NCBI RefSeq assembly: GCF_023703795.1
Contig: NZ_CP098518.1
Coordinates: forward strand, 2,728,001-2,792,000
Length of the DNA: 64,000 nucleotides
Source of the DNA: Haloplanus sp. HW8-1
GTDB taxonomy: Archaea > Halobacteriota > Halobacteria > Halobacteriales > Haloferacaceae
Direction of reading: 5' to 3'
A program made the translations under genes and the position numbers. Each line of letters starts with the position of its first letter. The stretch's first letter is position 1. Below the pieces are notes generated by a model. The model saw only the letters and a list, made by a program, of their open reading frames with translations, had not been told where the DNA came from and did not search any database. Of this stretch, positions 26,234-35,354 are shown one piece after another.

Positions 26234-26898
26234 TAGACCACTCCTCGGCGTTCTCGTGCCTGCCACTGCACGTTCTGTTCAACGACATCAAGGACTCGCT
26301 GGTTCGGGTCATCCTCCGGAAGGATCCCCTGTAACCGGTCAATGAGTGTGACGATGACCTCCGCACCGAGGTCGCCTGCGATATCCACCAGTCGATCCAT
26401 GTACGCCAGCTGAATCTGGTCGTCGATTGTGTGGAAGGAGCGCGTGATTTCATCCGGACAGTGGAAGACGGTATCATCGACTTCCAACGTCCACCGCGGC
26501 ATCTGATGCGTCGGATTCGTGATCGTCCGATCATCAGTGATGACGGCAGTCCCGAGCAGTGCGACACCGGCGAGGGTTGTGCGTTCCTCAATATAGCCAG
26601 GGGTGAATTGCGCCTGATCCTCTTGGGCTAATCGTGGGCCAGTACGACCCTGGTCAGGATCGATCAGTTGCGTATCGTAGATCACGCCCATGACCGCGTG
26701 ATCGGTCCCGTCGATGGTTTTCTTGATGAAAACTGGTTGGCCGAACTCGCGTTCGTGGAGTTCCGGTGGCCGCTCACAGTCTCGTTCCTTGTAGACCTCG
26801 ACGACATAATCTAAGTGGCTGTTCGAAGAGACGACACTGCCAATCTGAACGCACGAGTCAAGGTCTAACTGGTCGCCGGCTGTCGAGTGATCGGTCAT
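26233..26898 (-). CDS. Unknown HerA-associated protein (221 aa)
   Basis: 221 residues, acidic. The first 150 residues are beta-rich (DSCVQIGSVVSS, DYVVEVYKE, PVFIKKTIDGTDHAVMGVIY), like a HAS or OB barrel with a long insertion. The last 60 are helical (IQLAYMDRLVDIAGDLGAEV). It is joined to herA by a TAATG overlap, so the two are made in step. The barrel pattern suggests a clamp or adaptor on the HerA ring, or a split HAS domain; this is inference, and I know no characterised homologue. Confidence 0.75.
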   Translation of the reverse strand: MTDHSTAGDQLDLDSCVQIGSVVSSNSHLDYVVEVYKERDCERPPELHEREFGQPVFIKKTIDGTDHAVMGVIYDTQLIDPDQGRTGPRLAQEDQAQFTPGYIEERTTLAGVALLGTAVITDDRTITNPTHQMPRWTLEVDDTVFHCPDEITRSFHTIDDQIQLAYMDRLVDIAGDLGAEVIVTLIDRLQGILPEDDPNQRVLDVVEQNVQWQARERRGVV

Positions 26899-26971
26899 TG
26901 GGTTCCTCCTGTCCTGTTAGGTAGTGCTGCGGTGGTGACTCTGGCTAGTGAACTGCTGGTGTTGTGGTGAA

Positions 26972-28237
26972 TCATCGTCGTCGAAGCTCCTTGCTGAGTG
27001 CTTTGGCGTTCCATTCGAGCGGCACGTCGTTCGAGTCAGCCCACCGTTGGACGACTCGCTGGAACTGCTGGCGGTCCTGATGGTCTAACACGGCGTCGCT
27101 ATCGACCTGTTGCAGGATTTCAGGATATCCTCGCCCGATCCCTGCTTCTGCCCGGACAATATCGACGGTGTACTCGTACATCGAGTCGTAGGCGTCAGGC
27201 CCGTCACTGCGGCAGAGCCAGCCAGGGAACTCGATCCGGTCGAGTCCAGCACCTGGCGGTACATTGAGGTACGAGAACAGGATGTCGTCGCGGAATTCGT
27301 ACGCTTCCCCGTCGTACGTTGCCTGCAACGCGTCGATGCTCCCGTCGCGTTTCGAGATAAATGGGATCGTCGTGTCGCCCCACGGACTCATTAGCTCGGT
27401 CAGCACGTGGGCGTCGGGAATAACGCGATCAGTCCCGAATTCAGTAGGTAAGAGCAGTCGCGTCATCTTCACCAGTTCAGTGGCGGACGACCCGGCAACG
27501 TACCCGACCAGCGGAATCTCGTGGTGTTGACTCGCCGCAATAACGCGACTCAGCGTCGAGATGTACCGCTCTCGGGTCTCTGGCTTCAATGGGTTTGCAA
27601 ATGACGCGATCAACGGCCCGTCATAGAACGCGACCGGCGTGTGGTCGATGTCACCTGCATCACGCGCGTCGGCTATCGCCGAGAGTTGGTCGATGAGGAG
27701 CTGGCCCTCGTGCTCAAACCGGTGATGACCCACGAGTTGGGAATCAACGAACCGGTAGTCACCGTCGCTCGATTCTTGCGTGACCTCGTCAGGCGTCAAG
27801 AGCCGTCCCTCAACGCCGCGGTCAAGCCGTCCCTCGGCGTGATGGTGGTTGACTGCCCACGCCGCTTGGACGTACGCGAGCGGGACATTGAATTGTGTTG
27901 TCGGCGGGAGCTGTGACCCATCGACAGCCAGCACCGGGACGTCACGAATAATCTCCCGCGCCCATTTGTTGACCTCCTCGTGATTCTCCCACCCGTCACT
28001 CTCCGGGTACGGGACAATGATGCTGTCCACGGCATCAAACTCGCCCGTCGGAGACGCCCCTGGATATGATGCATCCTGCAGCGCCGCGCGAATGTCATCG
28101 GACGTCCACTCGTCGGGCAACCGCTGAAACGCGTCTCGATACCGCTCAACGATCCCCGTATCGTCTTCGAGATACGACTCGATCGTCTCAACGTTCGCCT
28201 CCAATTCGGACGCGACACCGCGTTTATCGATCGGCAT
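26972..28237 (-). CDS. nurA: NurA-type nuclease
   Basis: 421 residues. The NurA domain begins at VLAVDGSQLPPTTQFNVPLA (catalytic Asp near 105), with later conserved acidic and polar spots in VAFYDGPLIASFANPL and VGYVAGSSATELVKM. The N-terminal 100 residues are a helical extension. NurA is a Mn-dependent 5'-3' nuclease that works inside the HerA ring to resect double-strand ends. It overlaps rad50 by one base (TAATG). A 73-base gap separates it from the 221-aa gene. Confidence 0.87.
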   Translation of the reverse strand: MPIDKRGVASELEANVETIESYLEDDTGIVERYRDAFQRLPDEWTSDDIRAALQDASYPGASPTGEFDAVDSIIVPYPESDGWENHEEVNKWAREIIRDVPVLAVDGSQLPPTTQFNVPLAYVQAAWAVNHHHAEGRLDRGVEGRLLTPDEVTQESSDGDYRFVDSQLVGHHRFEHEGQLLIDQLSAIADARDAGDIDHTPVAFYDGPLIASFANPLKPETRERYISTLSRVIAASQHHEIPLVGYVAGSSATELVKMTRLLLPTEFGTDRVIPDAHVLTELMSPWGDTTIPFISKRDGSIDALQATYDGEAYEFRDDILFSYLNVPPGAGLDRIEFPGWLCRSDGPDAYDSMYEYTVDIVRAEAGIGRGYPEILQQVDSDAVLDHQDRQQFQRVVQRWADSNDVPLEWNAKALSKELRRR

Positions 28238-30948
28238 TAATTGACCGACACCTCCGACGTCTGCCGGTCTTTCTCGACGGTAATCGTGTAGTCAGTCATC
28301 GAATCGAACGTCTGGTCGTGACTAATGACCGTGAGTTGCTCGAAGCTATCCAGCTGTTTGAGCTGCGTGACGAGATTCCGTTTCTTTTGCCGATCGAGAT
28401 TCGCCGTTGGTTCATCTAGGAATGCGACGCCGACCGATGCCAACTGCTCTAGGATCGCCAACCGCACGGCGAGTGCAGCCGCCATCTTCTCCCCACCACT
28501 CAACGTCGAAAACGACTTCTGAACATCTGCGTCATGCACGACGATCTCGTAATCGCTCGTCCACTCCAGCGTCTCAGCCGACGCGCCGCGAATCGAGCGG
28601 AACAACTCATTTGCCCGGGACCCAATCCGGTCGGTGATGATTTCCCGCATCTTCGGCCCGGCTTCCCGGACGTTCTCCCGGACCCACTTGGCGAACTGCT
28701 GGTCCGCTTTCAGTTCTTTCAGTTGCTGGAGTTTCTCCTGGCGCTCCTCTATCTTCGTCTCCAATTCCTCGATTTCCTCGCGCTCCTTCCGCAGGTTCTC
28801 CTCCTTCTCATCAAGCGTCCCTTTGGCCCGCTGGATCTCACGCTTGAGTTCCTCGATTTCTGATGCAAGCGTCTCGAATCGCTCATCATCGAACGATGTC
28901 TTCGTTTCTTCCAGTTTGGCCTCTGTCCCTTCGAGATCCGCTTCGAGGTCCGCGAGCTTGCTCTCCAGTTCGTCGACTCTCTCCTGCCGCTCATCCACCT
29001 GCGACGCCTGCTGTTCGTGCTTAATATACGTCTGATACGCCGATTCCGTCTCCTCCAGCGTCTCCTTGACCTCCGCCAACTCCTCATCCAGGCCGTCAAA
29101 CTGCTCTAACTCGTCTTTGATCTCCGCGAGCGCCGACTGTTCCTCCTCCAATTTGGCGCGCTTTTCGTCCAACTCTGCAGGCACATCAACATGCTCCTCA
29201 ACCCGGAACTCGGCAGTCTGGTACTCGTCGTACGCCTCCTCTAAGTCGTCTCGCTCGGCTTCAAGATCCGGGAGGGCCGCCAAGTCGTCTTCCAAGTCCG
29301 CTAACTCCGCTTCCTTCTCTTTCTTCCCGGTTCGCAGGTTTTCGATCTCATTCTCCAACGATTCGATTTTGTCCCGATGAACAGGCAGCTTATCGACACG
29401 CTGCTTGACTTCCCTCGCCGCCTCACGCCGCTCACGCAACTCAGCCAGTTCTTCAGCCAGTTCCTCGCGTTCCGTCTCGATTTCCTCGATTCGAGTTTCA
29501 CGCTGCTCGATTGCCTCCGACCGATGGCCTTCGTTTAACGGCCGGTCACACGTCGGGCACGGCGCATCAACATCCGTGTCACGCAACCGATCCAGTTGTT
29601 CTTCAAGCCGCTCACGCTCGCTCGCCAACTGCTTCCGGCGCGCCTCCCGATCGTTGATTTCATCGGAGAGCGTTTCCGGATTCGTTGTCTCCTCCCACTT
29701 CGCTTCGATCTCCGCGATCGTCTCCTCTACCGACTCGATTTCCTCCTCCTTCTCTTCAATCTCCTCGGCCAACTGCTCGATTTCCTCTTCTAACGCCTCA
29801 ATGTCGTCTTCACGGTCTTTCAGCGACTTGATGCGGTCATCGAGTTTCTCGTACCGCTCCTTATCCGCTTCACGCGCCTCCAGCGTCTCCCGAGCCTCCT
29901 CCAGTTCTTCCAAGTCCTCTTCCAGCTGTTCGACCTCGAATCTGATTTCCTTGATCGTGTCTTCCTGTGCATCGCGTTTCTCAGCCAGCTTGTCTCGTTC
30001 AGCCTCCCGCTCCTCTAACTCTTCCTGCCGCTCGCTCGCCTGCTTGTACTCACGGTACCCCTCACGATTCGCCTCGCATTTCTCCTGTGCCTCTTCGGCC
30101 GCTGCGAGTTCCTCCTTCGCTGTCTCCAAATTGCTCTCCGTCGAGTCGATGTCCCGCTCCAGCGAGTCAACCTCTTGGTCAAGCCGTTCGATTTCCTCTT
30201 CGACGGCCTCCAGCTCTTCGTACTCAGCCTCCTTCTCCGACAACTCACTTGATTTCCGCTCGATACGCTCCTCAATCGCCGCAACGTCATCGGCCAGTGA
30301 TTCCGCTTCCGCTCGCTTATCCGGCAGCCCCTGTACCTCGCCGGTGAGCGTATCGATGTCGCTACGAAGGTCCTGTTGCTGGCTCTCGATCGCGTCCGGG
30401 ATGTCCTTGAGCGTCTTCCACGCCTCCTCGTACGCGTCCAGATTCAGCAGCGCATCGAACGTTGCCTTGCGATTCCTGGGCGTTTGCGAGAAGTCGGATA
30501 GGAACCGTGTCTGAGGCACCCCAATACTAGAACTCCAGAGACTACTCAGCTCGTCTCCATCGTCAACATCGAAGCGCGCGCACAACCAGTCCACAAGCTG
30601 CTTCTTGGAATCGATATCCTGGTCGATCCACTCGTCAGCATCTGGATCATATCGGTGGACGCCGTACTTCGACCGACCAACCGACCGGACAATTCTGTAC
30701 CGTTCCGTCCCATTCTGCGTGTCTTGCTCGAACGTGACCTCGACAGTGCCCGAACTTGCGCCTTCCCGCACGAACTCCTTGTTGTTGAACGGGAGCGAGT
30801 CGAACAACGCGAACCCGATGGCCTCCTGAATCGTCGACTTCCCCGCGCCGTTCTCACCGAGAATTGCCGTCACGCCGCCCTCGATCGGCACGACAGTCCG
30901 GTCGGCGTAGGACTTGATGTCTTCCAGCGCAACCTCCGTGATTCTCAT
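28237..30948 (-). CDS. rad50: Rad50-like SMC ATPase
   Basis: 903 residues. Walker A GENGAGKST at 31-39, two long Glu/Lys-rich coiled coils (about 190-450 and 475-740), a zinc hook CPTCDRPLNEG near 462, and at the C-terminus the signature LSGGEKMAAALAVRLA, Walker B FLDEPTANLD and switch VISHDQTF. All features of an active Rad50 are present. With Mre11 it tethers and opens DNA ends under ATP control. The start overlaps the mre11 stop (ATGA), so the complex is made stoichiometrically. Confidence 0.93.
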   Translation of the reverse strand: MRITEVALEDIKSYADRTVVPIEGGVTAILGENGAGKSTIQEAIGFALFDSLPFNNKEFVREGASSGTVEVTFEQDTQNGTERYRIVRSVGRSKYGVHRYDPDADEWIDQDIDSKKQLVDWLCARFDVDDGDELSSLWSSSIGVPQTRFLSDFSQTPRNRKATFDALLNLDAYEEAWKTLKDIPDAIESQQQDLRSDIDTLTGEVQGLPDKRAEAESLADDVAAIEERIERKSSELSEKEAEYEELEAVEEEIERLDQEVDSLERDIDSTESNLETAKEELAAAEEAQEKCEANREGYREYKQASERQEELEEREAERDKLAEKRDAQEDTIKEIRFEVEQLEEDLEELEEARETLEAREADKERYEKLDDRIKSLKDREDDIEALEEEIEQLAEEIEEKEEEIESVEETIAEIEAKWEETTNPETLSDEINDREARRKQLASERERLEEQLDRLRDTDVDAPCPTCDRPLNEGHRSEAIEQRETRIEEIETEREELAEELAELRERREAAREVKQRVDKLPVHRDKIESLENEIENLRTGKKEKEAELADLEDDLAALPDLEAERDDLEEAYDEYQTAEFRVEEHVDVPAELDEKRAKLEEEQSALAEIKDELEQFDGLDEELAEVKETLEETESAYQTYIKHEQQASQVDERQERVDELESKLADLEADLEGTEAKLEETKTSFDDERFETLASEIEELKREIQRAKGTLDEKEENLRKEREEIEELETKIEERQEKLQQLKELKADQQFAKWVRENVREAGPKMREIITDRIGSRANELFRSIRGASAETLEWTSDYEIVVHDADVQKSFSTLSGGEKMAAALAVRLAILEQLASVGVAFLDEPTANLDRQKKRNLVTQLKQLDSFEQLTVISHDQTFDSMTDYTITVEKDRQTSEVSVN

Positions 30949-32456
30949 TGCTCCACCACCTCCTCGGTCTCTGTCTCAGCCTCTGTGTCACCGCCGGTCG
31001 TGTCACCGGACGCCTCCTCGTCCGATTCGGCATCGGCGAACGGGTCTTCCTCGATATCCAGTACCACGTCGTCCGCCAAGTCCGGGAACAACTCCTGGCG
31101 GGCCGAACTCACCGAGTCACGGATATCCTCGACGGCTTCGTCGGCTTGGGCCATCTGGTGGGCGTTCCCCAATACGTCAGCGACGTCGGCTGCGTGGTCA
31201 TCGTAGATCGATTCCTTCGCAATCGTCTCGAAGACGCGGTGTTCCAGCGCCGCCGTGTTCAACTGCCCATCCTTGAACACCTCGTCCTCGTCGATCTCCG
31301 AGAGAAGTTGCTGCACGTTTGCCGTCCGAATCCCCGTATTCACCTGCACGTACAACGCGTCGCACGCGTCTTCCACCCACGCCGCGAGTTCATCTGTCCG
31401 GAAATCGCCGCGGCTGAACTGCAACGTCCCTGTGAATCGCAGGTCAATAATCGGCGCTCGCGGCTCACCCCGCGCCATGAACGCGGCCTGACTGCAGTAC
31501 TCCGTCATCGCAGCCTGCTTGTCCGTTACGTGTTCCCGGAACGCGGTTTCGAGGTCGCCGGGTGACTCGTGCGCGGTGACGTCGAACTCAATCCGGTAGT
31601 ACGGCCGTCGCTTCGTCGGGTGATGGTCTACATCGAACTCGGGGGCGTCACCTCCGGCATCGGCTCCGTCGGTGTCGAGTGTGACTGAGTAGTAGCCGTG
31701 ATCCCACTCAGGTCGCCCTTCCCGCGTGTTATGTGCTTCCGGCGACCCGGGATTGTAGATCCATCCACCAGACTCGTACCGCTTGTGAATGTGTCCGAGT
31801 GCCAGGTAATCCACGACGTCCTTCATGTCCCGCAGTTCGCCGTGGGTTACTGCCCCGCCGAGCGTCGGCACCTCATCTTCAATCCCGAAATGCGCCAGCA
31901 ACACGGTCCATGCCGGCTCACCGTGCATCTCATTCGTCTCTTCGATCCCCTTCGCCACTTGCTGGAGGGCCTGCCCGGTCTTCGCGCCACGCCACTGCAG
32001 GCCGAACACGCGAATCGGCCCATCCAACCCCGCGACATCGATATCATAAAACCCTGCAGACTGCCCCGGGTCCTCCGGATCGTACGGGGTAAACCACGCT
32101 GTCTCTGGATCCGCATTCAGTTCGGCGTTCAGGAACACGATGTGGCCGCGCTGATGCAGGTAATTCAACCACGTCACGTCACGCGGCGTCAGATTCTCAT
32201 CATGGTTACCACGCGAGACTAACACCGGCACCTCATCAGGTATCCGTTCGAGCTCCTGTTCGATCTGATGCAGGATCTTTGGGCGGAGATCCCGCGAGTG
32301 AAACAGGTCACCCGGTAACAGAATCACATCCGTCCCGCGCTCCTCAATCATCTCTTGGAACGCAGCACGCGTGGTCGATACCATGTCGTCCTCACGCTGT
32401 TTCAATCCGTACTGTCGATGGCCGAGGTGGGTATCAGCGATGTGCGTAAGTGTCAT
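30945..32456 (-). CDS. mre11: Mre11-like nuclease
   Basis: 503 residues. Calcineurin-type phosphoesterase motifs are intact: HIADTHLGHRQYG at the N-terminus, PGDLFHS, SRGNHDEN, then LAHFGIEDE, ALGHIHKR and YNPGSPEAHN. The C-terminal 70 residues are highly acidic and probably flexible. It is a Mn-dependent 3'-5' exo- and endonuclease partner of Rad50. It is the first gene of the operon and is divergent from a 103-aa gene. A second ATG three bases upstream (32459) is an alternative start. Confidence 0.92.
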   Translation of the reverse strand: MTLTHIADTHLGHRQYGLKQREDDMVSTTRAAFQEMIEERGTDVILLPGDLFHSRDLRPKILHQIEQELERIPDEVPVLVSRGNHDENLTPRDVTWLNYLHQRGHIVFLNAELNADPETAWFTPYDPEDPGQSAGFYDIDVAGLDGPIRVFGLQWRGAKTGQALQQVAKGIEETNEMHGEPAWTVLLAHFGIEDEVPTLGGAVTHGELRDMKDVVDYLALGHIHKRYESGGWIYNPGSPEAHNTREGRPEWDHGYYSVTLDTDGADAGGDAPEFDVDHHPTKRRPYYRIEFDVTAHESPGDLETAFREHVTDKQAAMTEYCSQAAFMARGEPRAPIIDLRFTGTLQFSRGDFRTDELAAWVEDACDALYVQVNTGIRTANVQQLLSEIDEDEVFKDGQLNTAALEHRVFETIAKESIYDDHAADVADVLGNAHQMAQADEAVEDIRDSVSSARQELFPDLADDVVLDIEEDPFADAESDEEASGDTTGGDTEAETETEEVVEQ

Positions 32457-32625
32457 CATATTTAGTTATTTTTGGAGGGTACTTGTTCAGCCAAGCGTGC
32501 TATCAGACCACGCAGCTGAGAGTATATGACGATGTGTAAACGGACGGTTATTAAATGCCAGCCAGCCAGGGTGAAAGTAGAATGCTAATCTGCAGTAGTG
32601 CGTGGCCGGTTTCGGCCTGTTGAGG

Positions 32626-32937
32626 ATGAATCTGATAACGAACGAAACAGAGTCTCGGACAGTTGAGTGGGCGACACCCACGCCAAGTGGTGGTGAGTAT
32701 CTGGATACCTTGGTGTTGAGCCGTGACCAAGCACGTGAGTATGGTGACGAGCTTATGATGTCCCTACAGGTGGATGGAGGGATGCTGCAAGAGCGGGGGA
32801 TAGATTCCGCTGAGCCGTTTGCGTGGAAGATTGAAGACGGGGAGTTGCTGATAAAGCAAATCTCACGTCAATTGTTCGAAACCGTTCCAGAGAGCGACCG
32901 AGACGATGCCGAGTACGCCAGTCAAGTACTAGACTAG
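32626..32937 (+). CDS. Unknown protein divergent from mre11 (103 aa)
   Basis: 103 residues from the ATG at 32626 (MNLITNETESRTVEWATPTP); a GTG at 32602 would add eight. Soluble, acidic, alpha-beta in appearance, no motif recognised. It shares a 169-base divergent intergenic region with the mre11 operon, whose AT-rich stretch (TATTTAGTTATTTTT at 32459-32473) probably holds the operon promoter. It might be a regulator or accessory of that operon, but no DNA-binding motif is visible. Confidence 0.6.
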   Translation: MNLITNETESRTVEWATPTPSGGEYLDTLVLSRDQAREYGDELMMSLQVDGGMLQERGIDSAEPFAWKIEDGELLIKQISRQLFETVPESDRDDAEYASQVLD

Positions 32938-33074
32938 CGAGCGAGACGACCGATAGGCGACGCACGGTAGTGGTCGGTCGCGTCGATCGGAATCGAGACA
33001 CTGGTCGTTCTCACGGTCGCTAGCGGTCATAGTGAGTCGTTTCTGCTGTCACCGATTATATTCAGAGAACAATT

Positions 33075-33123
33075 CTCGAATAGCCTATTTCTAGTTAGCC
33101 TATTCTAGATTAGTCTATTCGAG
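33075..33123. promoter_or_regulatory. Three 15-bp repeats inside a palindrome, likely operator
   Basis: TAGCCTATTT (33081-33090), TAGCCTATTC (33096-33105) and TAGTCTATTC (33111-33120) recur every 15 bases. The whole block is bracketed by CTCGAATAG and CTATTCGAG (33075-33083 and 33115-33123), a perfect 9-bp inverted repeat. It lies just before a TATA-like TGTTTTATTTGAC and 33 bases before the ATPase-nuclease start, so it is well placed to bind a repressor or activator. Confidence 0.65.
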
Positions 33124-33155
33124 TGTTTTATTTGACTGGACGCCAGTCAGAGGAT

Positions 33156-34547
33156 ATGGAGCGATTCGTGGATCGAGAGGATGAACTCGGCCGGCTTCGA
33201 GATTGCTATGCGTCGGATGACGCTGACATGGTCGTGATTTTCGGGCGTCGCCGTCTCGGGAAGACCAAACTCGTCCGAGAGTCACTGGAAGGCCGCGATG
33301 ACGCCGTCCTGTACCAAGCAACCGAAACGACCCGTCAGATCCAACTGGATGCGTTCGTGGACGTGGCGGCAGAGTCGTTTCCAGGGATCGACCGGATCGA
33401 GAGCGAGTGGGAGTCACGACTCGGGTATCTCGCTGACCAAGATGCGGTCGTCGTGCTGGACGAGTTCCCATACCTGATCGATGCCGACGAGAGCCTCCCA
33501 TCGGTGATCCAGCGACTGTGGGATCAGGAGTTGCGTGACACTGGCCTGACCCTCGTCCTCATCGGATCCTCGATCAGTATGATGGAGGAGGCGACACTCC
33601 TCGGGAACAGTCCGCTGTACGGCAGGTTCACCGAGAAGATCGATCTCCGGCAGCTCGATTTTGCCGCCGCGCGTACGTTCTTCCCAGAGAGCTATACCCC
33701 CGAACAACTGCTGCTCGCGTGGGGTGTGTTTGGCGGGACCCCGTACTACTTGGACGGCGTCGAACTGGACGACGACCTCGGAACGGTCATTCAGGGGTCG
33801 CTGCTGTCACGGCAGGGATTCCTGCACGACGAGCCGGAGTACGTGCTTCGCACCGAACTGACCGAGCCGAACCGGTACTTTGCCATTCTGAAAGCGATCG
33901 CGGCCGGGAACACGTCGTCGAACGAGATCGCACAAACGATCGGGATCGACGGCAAGCAGATTTCGACGTACACGCAGAAATTGGAGCGGTTGCGACTGGT
34001 CGAGCGTGAGGTGCCGGTGACGGAGGACAAGACGAAGTCACGCCGCGGGCGGTACCGGATTCTCGATCCGTTGTTCAGGTTTTGGTTCCGGTTCGTCTAC
34101 GGCAACGAAGACCGGTACGAGCGGTTGGGCGTCGACGCCTACGAGACGGTCATCGAACCGGAGCTTGCGGACTTCGTGAGTCAGGAGTTCGAAAGTCGCT
34201 GTCAGGACGTCCTTCCCGAGTTCTATCCTGATCTGATGTTCACCGATATCGGTCGCTGGTGGTACAACGAGTACGAGGTGGATGTGGTTGGGTTCGCTGC
34301 AGACGGGACGATGGTGACGGGGGAGTGCAAGTTCACGTCCGCGCCGCTCGATTACAGCGCGCTCGCCTCGCTCGAAGACCACACTGACGAGATTCGATGG
34401 TCGCCTGATGGTAGCGAAGTCACGCACGAGTATGCGCTGTTCGCCCGAAACGGGTTCACGCGATCCGTTCGGGATGCAGCGACCGACCGTGACGATCTGC
34501 AGTTGTTCGACCTCGAACGGATCGTTGAGCCGAGCGTGTCGCACTAG
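33156..34547 (+). CDS. AAA ATPase with C-terminal PD-(D/E)XK domain (DUF234)
   Basis: 463 residues. P-loop GRRRLGKTKLV at 30-40, Walker B AVVVLDEFPYLID near 100, a sensor region LIGSSISMMEEA, a winged-helix segment near 255-305, then a DUF234 nuclease-like domain whose EVDVVGF...GECKF (about 375-395) keeps the acidic pair and E-x-K of PD-(D/E)XK enzymes. These archaeal ATPases are frequent in mobile regions; substrate unknown. It is the last island gene and has its own repeat-bearing promoter. The ATG at 33156 was chosen because the operator lies directly upstream. Confidence 0.88.
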   Translation: MERFVDREDELGRLRDCYASDDADMVVIFGRRRLGKTKLVRESLEGRDDAVLYQATETTRQIQLDAFVDVAAESFPGIDRIESEWESRLGYLADQDAVVVLDEFPYLIDADESLPSVIQRLWDQELRDTGLTLVLIGSSISMMEEATLLGNSPLYGRFTEKIDLRQLDFAAARTFFPESYTPEQLLLAWGVFGGTPYYLDGVELDDDLGTVIQGSLLSRQGFLHDEPEYVLRTELTEPNRYFAILKAIAAGNTSSNEIAQTIGIDGKQISTYTQKLERLRLVEREVPVTEDKTKSRRGRYRILDPLFRFWFRFVYGNEDRYERLGVDAYETVIEPELADFVSQEFESRCQDVLPEFYPDLMFTDIGRWWYNEYEVDVVGFAADGTMVTGECKFTSAPLDYSALASLEDHTDEIRWSPDGSEVTHEYALFARNGFTRSVRDAATDRDDLQLFDLERIVEPSVSH

Positions 34548-34745
34548 CGGTGTCGAGGGGTCTGATATCGGTCGATGACGAGACGTGGCGAACTACGCTC
34601 TGAGTCTTCAGGCTGGAGTTGCAGAGTACAGAGCTCATATTCAGCACGCACAGCCGTTCAGTTCGTGCCTGTTGATACGCTAATCTTGCGGTTCGAAGCA
34701 GGAACCATTCCACGTTTTCCCCGGTCCCCGTCGCCCGGGGGGATG

Positions 34746-35273
34746 CTAGTACCGGACGACGGCGTCCAGAATGCCGGCGGTCTGGCCGACGCCGACGAGG
34801 ACGAGGCCGAGGAGGGGCGACACGGTGGAAACGGCGTAGACGGCCACGCCGAGCGCACAGAGGACGCCGCCACCGAGGTAAGGGAGCGTCGCGGCGTCGA
34901 TGAACGACGGGGCGACGGACCCGGTCCGCTCCGCGGCGACGGCCGCGCCGGTCCGGAGGAGGCCGCCCGCGGGCAGACCCATCCAGGCGTAGAGCGCGAC
35001 GGCGAGGAGCAGTTCGACGTCGAGGAGGAATCCGACGACCCCGAGCGCCGTGGCGACGAAGCCGACGGCGACGACCGACCGCCAGGTCCGAAGGACGCCC
35101 ACGGACATCTCCGTCCACCCGGTGACGGCGAAGCCGGGGAGCAGGACGGCCATCACGAGGTGTGCGACGAACAGCGCGTGGATGGAGACGGCGCCGAGGT
35201 GGGCACCGACGACGACGGTCCAGGCGAGAGGCACGAGAAGTCCCGGGCCGGTTTCGCGGAGGCGACGGAGCAT
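34746..35273 (-). CDS. Multi-pass membrane protein
   Basis: 175 residues with about six hydrophobic helices (for example GLLVPLAWTVVVGAHLGAVS, FVAHLVMAVLLPGF, VVAVGFVATALGVVGFLL). No charged pore motif or known family signature. Start at the ATG at 35273. First core gene right of the island, back to high-GC codon use. Confidence 0.75.
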   Translation of the reverse strand: MLRRLRETGPGLLVPLAWTVVVGAHLGAVSIHALFVAHLVMAVLLPGFAVTGWTEMSVGVLRTWRSVVAVGFVATALGVVGFLLDVELLLAVALYAWMGLPAGGLLRTGAAVAAERTGSVAPSFIDAATLPYLGGGVLCALGVAVYAVSTVSPLLGLVLVGVGQTAGILDAVVRY

Positions 35274-35354
35274 GGGGAACGGCAGGGTTCGGAGCCACAA
35301 AGAGGGTGGTGGCGATACCGGAGTTTCAAGTGTGGGAAGGGGGCCAGAGGCCCC

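Noticed and set aside
28325-30857. Ser-rich plus-strand frames opposite rad50
   Set aside because: They are the complement of the Glu/Lys-rich coiled coil codons (GAG/GAA read as CTC/TTC and TCC/TCT); no independent start signals.
17501-34745. tRNA-Met as proven attachment site of the island
   Set aside because: No direct repeat of its 3' end was found near the right edge, so only proximity supports it.
34575-35354. Long upstream extension of the Cas4-like gene (to about 478 residues)
   Set aside because: It is the antisense of the membrane protein gene at 34746-35273, with low-complexity Glu/Gly/Arg runs; the real start fits the GTG at 35355 before the first cysteine motif.
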